Notes under the pieces: generated by a model
Database searches by the model: none
What the model was told of the DNA's origin: nothing
What the model saw: only the letters and a program-made list of their open reading frames with translations
Shown: positions 12,460-17,950 of the stretch, piece after piece
How the letters are laid out: each line of letters starts with the position of its first letter
Numbering within the stretch: position 1 is the first letter of the stretch
Translations under genes and position numbers: made by a program
Source of the DNA: Oscillospiraceae bacterium
Lineage (GTDB): Bacteria; Bacillota_A; Clostridia; Oscillospirales; Oscillospiraceae
DNA: 17,950 nt
Direction: 5' to 3'
Assembly (NCBI GenBank): GCA_017505505.1
Contig: JAFVPA010000050.1
Span: 1 to 17,950, forward strand

Positions 12460-12501
12460 TGAACTCGCGTTCATTATAGCCCCGTTTACAGTTTTTGTCA
12501 A
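12460..12501 (-). promoter_or_regulatory. Consensus promoter with palindromic operator upstream of the BlaI-type gene
   Basis: On the minus strand, TTGACA (12496-12501), 17 bases, TATAAT (12473-12478). Directly over the expected start is the perfect palindrome TGAAC-GCGA-GTTCA (12460-12473). The core GAAC-N4-GTTC is that of the Gram-positive LexA (DinR) box; it could instead be an autoregulatory operator. Confidence 0.75.
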
Positions 12502-12618
12502 TTCCGATATTGAAAAAATCGTAAAAATTTTTGTGGAATTTGGCAGTGAAACGTTTACGATTCGGAAATTCTTAACATTTCGGTATAAAAATGAAGGAAA
12601 TATTTTCCTTTTTCGGCA

Positions 12619-12650
12619 CAAAATCCCCATGGTTGTTCCATGGGGATTTG
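12619..12650 (-). terminator. Terminator after the LCP gene
   Basis: Perfect stem AAATCCCCATGG / CCATGGGGATTT with a five-base loop, followed on the minus strand by TTTTG, four bases after the stop. Confidence 0.75.
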
Positions 12651-12653
12651 TAC

Positions 12654-13640
12654 TCACTTTGCTAAAAGTGTTTCCCTGAGCATCCGGCGGGCAGATTCCA
12701 TATCTACAGTCAAAACGCTCATGCCGTCAATGGTTGCATCGCGGTAAGTTCCGTCTGCGGGAACGCGTTGGCTGGTGATCTCCGTACGGGATAGGGCTGG
12801 CAGCATCTCCATGGCGCACATCAGGATCTGCCCCGGGTTCATGTCCGTTGTGACCATAGGAAGCAGCTGAGACAACGCCGGGAGCAGCTGGGAAACAGGT
12901 TTGTCCCGGTAAGCCTCCAGCAGAGCGGACATGACCTTGCGCTGCCGGTCGGTGCGGCTGAAGTCTCCGTCCAGATCCAGTTTCCGGATCCGGGAATAGA
13001 CCAGGGCCTCTTCGCCATTGAGGGTCTGCTGGCCTTCTGTCAACGTGCTGCCGATCTCCCGGTTGATCAGATCCGCTTCATCCTGACGAAGCTCCAGCGT
13101 CACACCACCCAACAGGTCTACGATGGCGGAGAATTGGGTGAAATCCACTTCCACACTGCCATCGATGTGGACATCAAAGTTATGCTCGATGGTTCGGTCC
13201 AGCAGGGAGGTGCCGCCCATGGCGTAGGCGGCGTTGATGCGGTTGGAGGCGTGTCCGGGGATCTCTACGTACAGGTCCCGCAAAAAGGAAGTCATGGTGA
13301 GCTTCTTGGACTCCCGGTTAAAGGTGCACAGAATCATGGAGTCGGAACGGGCGGTGTCCTCGCCCTCCCGACGGTCCTGGCCTACCAGCAGAATATTGAT
13401 CAGAGGACTTCCGGCTCCGCCGATCTTGAGAGGCTCCGGGCTGATCTCCAGTTTGACCACCGAAGCCAGAGACAGGGCACTTTCCCGCACAGCACCGGCG
13501 GGTTCCGTATAATGGGTCTGCGACAGCATCTGCTGAAGCAGAATGGTGACACCCAGCATCCCGGCAAAGACCAAACCAAGCAGCGTACACAGAAACTTCA
13601 TGGCCCGGCGGGAAAGGGAATCGCGTTGGTTTCGTTTCAT
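12654..13640 (-). CDS. LytR-CpsA-Psr (LCP) family cell-wall glycopolymer transferase
   Basis: 328 residues. A short basic cytoplasmic N-terminus is followed by one membrane helix (about 14-36, FLCTLLGLVFAGMLGVTILL). The extracellular LCP domain then carries the family's conserved acidic/arginine positions: ILLVGQDRR (84-91), ARSDSMIL (R98, D100), TSFLRDLYV (R121, D122) and NRINAAYAMGG (R134). LCP enzymes attach wall teichoic acid or capsule polymers to peptidoglycan using lipid-linked donors. The start has GGAGG eight bases upstream. It lies 61 bases after the Spo0A-like gene on the same strand with no clear promoter between, so the two are probably one transcript, linking a regulator to envelope assembly. 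Confidence 0.92.
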   Translation of the reverse strand: MKRNQRDSLSRRAMKFLCTLLGLVFAGMLGVTILLQQMLSQTHYTEPAGAVRESALSLASVVKLEISPEPLKIGGAGSPLINILLVGQDRREGEDTARSDSMILCTFNRESKKLTMTSFLRDLYVEIPGHASNRINAAYAMGGTSLLDRTIEHNFDVHIDGSVEVDFTQFSAIVDLLGGVTLELRQDEADLINREIGSTLTEGQQTLNGEEALVYSRIRKLDLDGDFSRTDRQRKVMSALLEAYRDKPVSQLLPALSQLLPMVTTDMNPGQILMCAMEMLPALSRTEITSQRVPADGTYRDATIDGMSVLTVDMESARRMLRETLLAK

Positions 13641-13701
13641 ATCTGTTCCTCCTGGATGAGAGGGATTCTCCTGTAAGATAGCCTATGCAGAATCAGCCCG
13701 T

Positions 13702-14406
13702 TTATTCCTCCTTGGGCCGCAGCTGTTTGACCATAGTGGAAAGAAAAAGCGCGTTGGTGGGTTTCCTGCGAAGATTGGGGAAATAGGCAGCCCATGTTTC
13801 TTTGTCCCGGTTGGCCCAGGCTACCTCGATGGCATTGCGGATGGAGCGTTCTATATTTTCGCCGGAGTGGGAAAACAGCTTGCCTATCGCGGGGTAGAGC
13901 TCCTTGGAAAGCTTTTGGGCAGGGTCCGCGACCAGAAGGGGGATCCCTTTGCAAAGATAGTCGAAGCCATCGTGGTTTGACCGGAAGTTCAGGGTGTTCA
14001 GCAGTTCGGCTGTACGCGCTTCCAGCTGGTTGTGATAAATGGGAAGGATGGGGTTTTGGCAGAGATCTATTATCCGCCTTGTGACGGCAGCCAGCTCACA
14101 GGGTTTGCGCATGCCATAGCTGACCCCCAACCGCTGGAGACTGTCCTGGACATAAGGGCTGAGCAGCGGATCGAAGGCCAGTACCCGTGGGAAGATCCCC
14201 AGATCGCAGATCTGTTCCAGAAGCGTCAGGCCATCTATTTCCGGAAGCATCAGATCCAGCACAAGCACATCGAAAAATTCACGGCGGAGGATTTCCAGGG
14301 CCTCAGTACCGGTGCCGCAGGACTGTACCTGGAACTGTTCCCGAAGCGCCTGGGCCAGGGCCAGCCGGAAATCTTCATTATAGTCTGCGATCAGCAGCTT
14401 TGGCAT
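13702..14406 (-). CDS. Spo0A-like response regulator with atypical receiver domain
   Basis: 234 residues. The receiver (1-~120) keeps the phosphoacceptor Asp (VLVLDLMLPEIDG, D51) and the Lys (MRKPCE, K101). However, the acidic pocket reads IADYNED, with Tyr9 where Spo0A has its second Asp, and VLAFD has Leu76 where Spo0A has the switch Thr. The C-terminus is clearly a Spo0A DNA-binding domain: LSKELYPAIGKLF, then NIERSIRNAIEVAW (Spo0A has RVERAIRHAIEVAW), then KPTN. It is thus a paralogue or very divergent Spo0A, and may act without normal phosphorylation. Start at 14406 is chosen for AAAGGAG upstream; the longer frame is unlikely. Two 0A boxes lie upstream of its promoter. Confidence 0.85.
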   Translation of the reverse strand: MPKLLIADYNEDFRLALAQALREQFQVQSCGTGTEALEILRREFFDVLVLDLMLPEIDGLTLLEQICDLGIFPRVLAFDPLLSPYVQDSLQRLGVSYGMRKPCELAAVTRRIIDLCQNPILPIYHNQLEARTAELLNTLNFRSNHDGFDYLCKGIPLLVADPAQKLSKELYPAIGKLFSHSGENIERSIRNAIEVAWANRDKETWAAYFPNLRRKPTNALFLSTMVKQLRPKEE

Positions 14407-14436
14407 ATACAGGCGCTCCTTTCCCCGTTGGTGATG

Positions 14437-14463
14437 GGTATAGGATATCACACTGCCTGTCAA
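14437..14463 (-). promoter_or_regulatory. Probable promoter of the Spo0A-like gene (perfect -35, weak -10)
   Basis: TTGACA on the minus strand at 14458-14463, followed by TATACC with a short 15-base spacer. The -10 is weak and the spacing unusual, which fits an activator-dependent promoter. Confidence 0.4.
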
Positions 14464-14490
14464 AATTCAATTCCATAACCGGAAACGGAT

Positions 14491-14507
14491 TTCGCCAAAA
14501 TTCGACA
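14491..14507 (-). promoter_or_regulatory. Tandem 0A boxes upstream of the Spo0A-like gene
   Basis: On the minus strand, TGTCGAA (14501-14507) and TGGCGAA (14491-14497), two matches to the Spo0A box TGNCGAA in the same orientation, 10 bases apart. They lie about 28 bases upstream of the putative -35 and next to the htrA terminator. Confidence 0.6.
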
Positions 14508-14542
14508 AAAGGAAAGACACGCCGGGGCTATTCCGGCGTGTC
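14507..14542 (-). terminator. Terminator after the HtrA-type gene
   Basis: Perfect stem GACACGCCGG / CCGGCGTGTC with a seven-base loop, followed on the minus strand by TTTCCTTTTG, 17 bases after the stop. Confidence 0.82.
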
Positions 14543-14559
14543 TCGTAAAGTTTCAGGGA

Positions 14560-16062
14560 TCAGTCACCGAAATACCGGCGGAAATAATCATACCAATCCT
14601 CGGATGTGCCGCCCTTGGGACCGTTGTTTTCGGGCTGGACGGTTTCCGTTCCGGTTTTCTGGGGACGCTCGTCCAGAGTGATCTCCAGCGTCATCTCCTG
14701 GCCGCTGCGGATCAGGGTCACGGTGGTGGTATCACCAGCCTTGAAATTGCGAAGGGCCCGGGTCAGGTCGGTGACGTTGCTGACCTTGTGTTCGCCCACG
14801 GCAATGACGATGTCCTTAGGCTGGATACCGGCCCGTTCTGCGGCACCGCCCTTGTCCACACTGGCGATATAGGCACCGGTGGGCAGGCCGAACATGGAAG
14901 CGGCGGATTCGTCGGTATTCTGGACGGATACGCCCATATAGGCGCTGTTGACATAGCCGTAATCCATCAGGTCACCCAGGACGGTCATCACATCATCGAT
15001 GGGAATGGCGAAGCCGATACCCTCGATGGAGGCGCCGGAGCCGGTGGAGCCGGAATACTTGGCGGTGGTGATGCCGATGACCTCGCCCCGCATGTTGAAC
15101 AGGGGACCGCCGGAGTTGCCGGGGTTGATGGCGGCATCGGTCTGGATCATGTTGATGGTGGTCAGGCTGTCGGTGGCCACTTCCCGACCGATACCGCTGA
15201 CGTAGCCCACAGTTTGGGTGGAAGTCAGTTCGCCCAGGGGATTACCAATGGCAACCACCATATCACCGATGGACAGGCTGCCACTGTTGCCGATGGCGGC
15301 GGCGGGCAGGCCGGTGGCCTCTACCTTCAGCAGGGCCAGGTCGTTGGCGGAGGAGTCATAGCCCTTCAGCTCGGCTTCATACTCGGTGCCGTCGTGGGTG
15401 GTGACGGTAATGGAGGTGGCGTTCTCTACCACATGGTAGTTGGTGATGATATAGCCGTCTTCAGAGAAGATGAAGCCGGAACCGGCGGAGGAGCCGCTGC
15501 TGCCGTAGAAGCCGGTTCCCTGGACAGTGGTGGTAATGGCGACCACGCTGTTGACACACTGGCTGTAGACACTGCCTGGAGTGTAGATCAGATCCTCGGG
15601 CAGGGTTCCGACAGGAACTGTACCGTTGGTGCTGATCTGCTTTTCCAGAGCCTCAATCTTATCCGTCAGCATATCGATGGTTGCTTCGTTCCGCTCTTCC
15701 CAGTATTCGTTGACGGCAAAGGCGGTAATGCCGCATCCCGTTGCCACCAGGGCGATGGCCAGAACAGCGGCCAGAATGCCCTTCCAGATACCCTTGCGGG
15801 CTTTTTTTGCCTTTTTGGGCTTCACGGGAGGCTGGGTCTGGGGCTGGTAGTGGTATTCCGGGCGGGGAGCTTCATTCATGACATAGGGGGAATCGGCGTA
15901 GGGAGATTCCTTCCGGCCTGCGCCGGCTCCGTGGTAGGCTGTGGGCTGGGAATCGGCCGGTTCTTCCGGAATATACCGGGGCTGCGGCGGGATGCTTTCC
16001 TGGGGAGCGCCTTGGGGCTGTTCCTGTTCGTTTTCAAACATATCATTCTCAAAAGGTTCCAT
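14560..16062 (-). CDS. htrA: HtrA/DegP-type membrane-anchored serine protease with PDZ domain
   Basis: 500 residues. A long Pro/Gln/Glu-rich cytoplasmic N-terminus (1-78) leads to a basic patch (KPKKAKKARKG) and one membrane helix (about 92-115). A short coiled-coil linker is followed by the trypsin-like domain with an intact triad: H210 (ITNYHVV), D241 (ANDLALL) and S317 (NPGNSGGP). A PDZ domain (~365-465, AERAGIQPKDIVIAVG) and a Pro/Glu-rich tail follow. It degrades or refolds misfolded proteins at the cell envelope. GGAGG lies seven bases before the ATG. It is transcribed alone, bounded by terminators. The ~78-residue disordered cytoplasmic tail is typical of Gram-positive HtrA. Confidence 0.94.
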   Translation of the reverse strand: MEPFENDMFENEQEQPQGAPQESIPPQPRYIPEEPADSQPTAYHGAGAGRKESPYADSPYVMNEAPRPEYHYQPQTQPPVKPKKAKKARKGIWKGILAAVLAIALVATGCGITAFAVNEYWEERNEATIDMLTDKIEALEKQISTNGTVPVGTLPEDLIYTPGSVYSQCVNSVVAITTTVQGTGFYGSSGSSAGSGFIFSEDGYIITNYHVVENATSITVTTHDGTEYEAELKGYDSSANDLALLKVEATGLPAAAIGNSGSLSIGDMVVAIGNPLGELTSTQTVGYVSGIGREVATDSLTTINMIQTDAAINPGNSGGPLFNMRGEVIGITTAKYSGSTGSGASIEGIGFAIPIDDVMTVLGDLMDYGYVNSAYMGVSVQNTDESAASMFGLPTGAYIASVDKGGAAERAGIQPKDIVIAVGEHKVSNVTDLTRALRNFKAGDTTTVTLIRSGQEMTLEITLDERPQKTGTETVQPENNGPKGGTSEDWYDYFRRYFGD

Positions 16063-16102
16063 AAAGTACCTCCTTTAGTGTTTCTGTTCCAATCATAATG
16101 GC

Positions 16103-16123
16103 TACATATGAAGAAAATATGTA
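16103..16123. promoter_or_regulatory. Inverted repeat upstream of htrA
   Basis: TACATAT-N7-ATATGTA, a perfect 7-base dyad about 40 bases before the htrA start, near a possible TATGAT -10 on the minus strand (promoter itself not convincing). It could be an operator for an envelope-stress regulator; this is inferred. Confidence 0.4.
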
Positions 16124-16189
16124 TTCTTAAGGAACGAACTTTAAATATTTGACATCATCATACTGATTTTGAAAGGATTCGTCAAGGGG

Positions 16190-16219
16190 AAAAACCGCGG
16201 CAGCGCCTTGCTGCCGCGG
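16190..16219 (-). terminator. Terminator after the DUF1540 gene
   Basis: Perfect stem CCGCGGCAGC / GCTGCCGCGG with a five-base loop, followed on the minus strand by TTTTTCCCC, 19 bases after the stop. Confidence 0.85.
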
Positions 16220-16238
16220 CAAACAGAATGCAAGTGCG

Positions 16239-16403
16239 TTACTTCTTGCGGAAGGACATGCAGTCGGTGCACTGGTCCACAGTGGGGTTAGCCTCGTGGG
16301 TGCCCACCAGAATGCGGTCCAGAGAGCAGTAGTTCTCGCTGTCGCAGTGATGTGCGCAGGACTGGACGGTGCATTCGATACTCTTGTTGGCATGACAATT
16401 CAT
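16239..16403 (-). CDS. Cysteine-rich DUF1540-type small protein
   Basis: 54 residues with seven cysteines (3, 11, 16, 20, 26, 45, 48): IECTVQSCAHHC, then ENYCSLDRILVGTHEA, then TVDQCTDCMSF. The C-T-V-x-x-C ... N-Y-C ... C-x-x-C-x-S-F spacing is that of DUF1540 proteins, common in clostridia and presumed to bind metal; no reaction is known. The start at 16403 is set by AAAGGAGG eight bases upstream; the longer reading frame would add an untranslated leader. Monocistronic, with its own terminator. Confidence 0.85.
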   Translation of the reverse strand: MNCHANKSIECTVQSCAHHCDSENYCSLDRILVGTHEANPTVDQCTDCMSFRKK

Positions 16404-16465
16404 AAGATAAGCCTCCTTTGATTTTGGATTCGGGAATAGTATGGTTGAAAAACGGAAAAGTATGC

Positions 16466-16480
16466 TGGAAAACGTTTCCA
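16466..16480. promoter_or_regulatory. cre-like / LacI-type palindrome upstream of the DUF1540 gene
   Basis: TGGAAAACGTTTCCA, an imperfect 15-base palindrome with the central AACGTT typical of LacI/CcpA-type operators. It differs from the standard cre at two positions. On the minus strand it is preceded by TTGCAA, a possible -35, but a good -10 is not evident. Confidence 0.35.
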
Positions 16481-16562
16481 ATGTTGCAATTTAACTGTTT
16501 CTGTGTTATTTTAAGAAAAGAATATGTAAATTGTAGTTTAGCTGCGTAGAAATGAAAAATGC

Positions 16563-16696
16563 ATGTCATTGCGAACCAGTCCTCAGACTGGTGTGGCAAT
16601 CTCCTGCAAGTTTGCAGGTAGTGTCGTTTTATGCTTTTGCGCGGACACTTGGAGGGGGATTGCCACGCCAGTGTGCGCACTGGCTCGCAATGACAT
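16563..16696. repeat. MITE-like palindrome, ATGTCATTGCGA...CGCAATGACAT
   Basis: A 134-base element. The two ends are long inverted repeats: ATGTCATTGCGAACCAGT on the left, ACTGGCTCGCAATGACAT on the right, and GTGGCAATCTCC against GGGATTGCCAC farther in. Each arm contains its own hairpin (ACCAGTCCTCAGACTGGT and CCAGTGTGCGCACTGG). Similar ATGTCATTGCGA palindromes are widespread in Firmicutes genomes. The rest of the 16404-16761 gap holds only the DUF1540 leader and the rpe upstream region. Confidence 0.85.
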
Positions 16697-16761
16697 CTTC
16701 CTTTTGATGGTGCAGTAAACGACAATTTCTATCACAAAATCAAATCGAGGAGAAATGAAAC

Positions 16762-17412
16762 ATGGCCAAACTTGCCCCCTCTATTTTATCTGCTGACTTT
16801 GCCAATCTGGAACGGGATATCCATGACCTGGAGCGCAACGGCGCGGACTGGGTCCATGTGGATATTATGGACGGTATCTTCGTCCCCAATATTTCCATTG
16901 GCATCCCTGTGGTCCAGGCCCTGCGGCCGGTTACGGACCTTCCGCTGGATGTACACCTGATGATCGACCGGCCCATCCGCTATGTGGAGGAGTTCATCAA
17001 GGCCGGTGCCGACTGGCTGACCATTCATATTGAGGCTGACCAGCCCCAGAATACCCTGGAATGTCTGGATAAGATCCACGCTCTGGGCTGTAAGGCTGCC
17101 ATCTCCCTGAAGCCCAAAACCCCTGTGGAAGCTGCCATTCCCTACCTGGAAAAGTGCGACATGGTGCTGGTGATGACCGTGGAACCCGGCTTCGGCGGTC
17201 AGAAATTCATGGCGGACCAGATGCCCAAGATCAAACAGCTGCGGGAATGGCTGGACGACATCAACCCCGACTGTGTCATTGAAGTAGACGGCGGCGTGGA
17301 TGCCAACACTTGCGCCATCTGCAAGGAAAACGGCGCGGAAGTGCTTGTGGCAGGCTCGGCCTATTTCAAGGCAGCAGACCGGGCGGCCTTTGTGAAGACC
17401 ATTCAGGCGTAA
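16762..17412 (+). CDS. rpe: Ribulose-phosphate 3-epimerase
   Basis: 216 residues, full length for the family. It interconverts ribulose-5-phosphate and xylulose-5-phosphate in the pentose phosphate pathway. The TIM-barrel motifs are in place: LAPSILSADF (S8), WVHVDIMDGIFVPN (H32, D34), LDVHLMI (H65), VEPGFGGQKF (141-150) and IEVDGGV (D176). GAGGAG lies about ten bases before the ATG. The MITE-like palindrome ends 65 bases upstream; the only promoter candidate is a weak TTGATG-N17-TTCTAT at 16704-16732. A GGGCGGGG hairpin follows the stop. Confidence 0.96.
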   Translation: MAKLAPSILSADFANLERDIHDLERNGADWVHVDIMDGIFVPNISIGIPVVQALRPVTDLPLDVHLMIDRPIRYVEEFIKAGADWLTIHIEADQPQNTLECLDKIHALGCKAAISLKPKTPVEAAIPYLEKCDMVLVMTVEPGFGGQKFMADQMPKIKQLREWLDDINPDCVIEVDGGVDANTCAICKENGAEVLVAGSAYFKAADRAAFVKTIQA

Positions 17413-17427
17413 CAAATCACAGGTATT

Positions 17428-17450
17428 GGGCGGGGCTTGTCCCCGCCCTA
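17428..17450. repeat. Short GC-rich hairpin, GGGCGGGG...CCCCGCCCTA (copy 3)
   Basis: Stem GGGCGGGG / CCCCGCCC with loop CTTGT, ending CCCTA like the elements at 8409-8509 and 11109-11203. It is reduced to a single hairpin. It lacks a T-tract, so it is not a classical terminator for rpe. Confidence 0.65.
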
Positions 17451-17514
17451 CAGTTTGCACGGAAAAGAGGATTTGGGAAACGCTATTTTTATATCGAAAT
17501 TGAAACGTTACCAA

Positions 17515-17543
17515 TTGACATTTAACATTGCAGAAGGTATAAT
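17515..17543 (+). promoter_or_regulatory. Consensus promoter of the Fe-S scaffold gene
   Basis: TTGACA (17515-17520), 17 bases, TATAAT (17538-17543). Just after it, TATGCGGAA ... TTCCGCATA (17545-17572) forms a 9-bp dyad around the expected transcription start. Confidence 0.9.
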
Positions 17544-17623
17544 ATATGCGGAAATCTTCGGAATTCCGCATACGTAAATCCAAAGACAAAAAAATACGTC
17601 TTTTGAAAGAAAGGAAAATTGCC

Positions 17624-17950
17624 ATGATTTATAGTGCAGAAGTACAGCATATGTGCACCGTGGCCAAGGGCGCCTATCACGGCCCCGCTCCCATCCCCGA
17701 AGAGGGTAAGTGGGTTCAGGCCAAGCAGATCTCCGACATCAGCGGTTTCACCCACGGTATCGGCTGGTGCGCTCCCCAGCAGGGCTGCTGCAAGCTGACC
17801 CTGAACGTCAAGGAAGGCATCATCGAAGAGGCTCTGGTTGAGACTCTGGGCTGCTCCGGCATGACCCACTCCGCCGCTATGGCTTCCGAGATCCTGATCG
17901 GCAAGACCCTCCTGGAGGCTCTGAACACCGACCTGGTCTGCGACGCCATC
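17624..17950 (+). CDS. Iron-sulfur cluster assembly scaffold (NifU/IscU-like), truncated by window end
   Basis: The first 109 codons only; the gene continues beyond the window. The protein begins MIYSAEVQHMCTVAKGAYHG and contains GFTHGIGWCAPQQGCCKLTL, ETLGCSGMTHSAAMASEIL and LEALNTDLVCDAI. This matches a clostridial family related to NifU/IscU scaffolds, whose conserved cysteines (C11, the WCAPQQGCC cysteines and the GCSGMTHS cysteine) are suited to cluster binding. AAAGGAAA lies nine bases before the ATG. A perfect promoter and a possible 5' hairpin precede it, indicating strong, perhaps regulated expression. The downstream partner cannot be seen. Confidence 0.85.
   Translation, partial: MIYSAEVQHMCTVAKGAYHGPAPIPEEGKWVQAKQISDISGFTHGIGWCAPQQGCCKLTLNVKEGIIEEALVETLGCSGMTHSAAMASEILIGKTLLEALNTDLVCDAI

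Noticed and set aside
14788..16098. A 436-codon plus-strand frame rich in Gly
   Set aside because: Antisense of htrA, whose catalytic triad and PDZ domain are intact on the other strand.

Overview
The window looks like the chromosome of an anaerobic, Gram-positive, GC-rich member of the Clostridia, probably a gut Oscillospiraceae/Ruminococcaceae relative. That placement is inference. It rests on the L27-ObgE order, a YmdB gene, a Spo0A-type regulator, a DUF1540 protein, a clostridial NifU-like scaffold, near-consensus sigma-A promoters, strong GGAGG ribosome binding sites and several families of palindromic intergenic repeats. CDS coordinates include the stop codon.

Layout. 1-1705: end of rpmA, terminator, AT-rich palindromic repeat, obgE. 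1738-3000: an AraC-type regulator with its own promoter. 2971-3817: a non-coding block of direct and inverted repeats. 3818-4315 (minus): a YgjV-like membrane protein, divergent from 4448-8393 (plus), a tightly coupled ymdB - SbcD/YhaO-like - SbcC/YhaN-like operon. 8394-8865: regulatory intergenic region. 8866-9683: a cluster of six tiny ORFs ending at a strong terminator. 9693-11926 (minus): a beta-helix protein gene and then glmM. 11990-12501 (minus): a BlaI/MecI-type repressor. 12621-14507 (minus): a divergent Spo0A-like response regulator followed by an LCP (LytR-CpsA-Psr) cell-wall enzyme. 14516-16062 (minus): an HtrA-type protease. 16195-16403 (minus): a DUF1540 protein. 16563-16696: a MITE-like palindrome. 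16762-17412 (plus): rpe. 17515-17950 (plus): start of an Fe-S scaffold gene with its own promoter.

Most of the window is housekeeping or cell-envelope function. The exception is 8700-9683. Five peptides of 21-27 residues share the pattern KNL[VI]K-x-M-xx-[YIL]-G-E-M, each has its own GGAGG site, and they are interleaved as A-B-A-B after a more divergent first member. A sixth, unrelated 25-residue charged peptide sits among them. Upstream of the first peptide lie two 9-bp direct repeats with a 12-bp spacer, the geometry of LytTR (AgrA/ComE-type) sites, just before a weak -35 and a perfect TATAAT. The nearest known analogy is the staphylococcal psm-alpha operon: several AgrA-activated, leaderless, amphipathic peptides of about 20 residues. 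I know of no described family that matches these peptides, and no transporter, maturase or sensor is present in the window.

The second notable item is the Spo0A-like protein. Its DNA-binding domain is recognisable, but two receiver-domain switch residues are changed, and a tandem pair of 0A boxes lies upstream of its gene.
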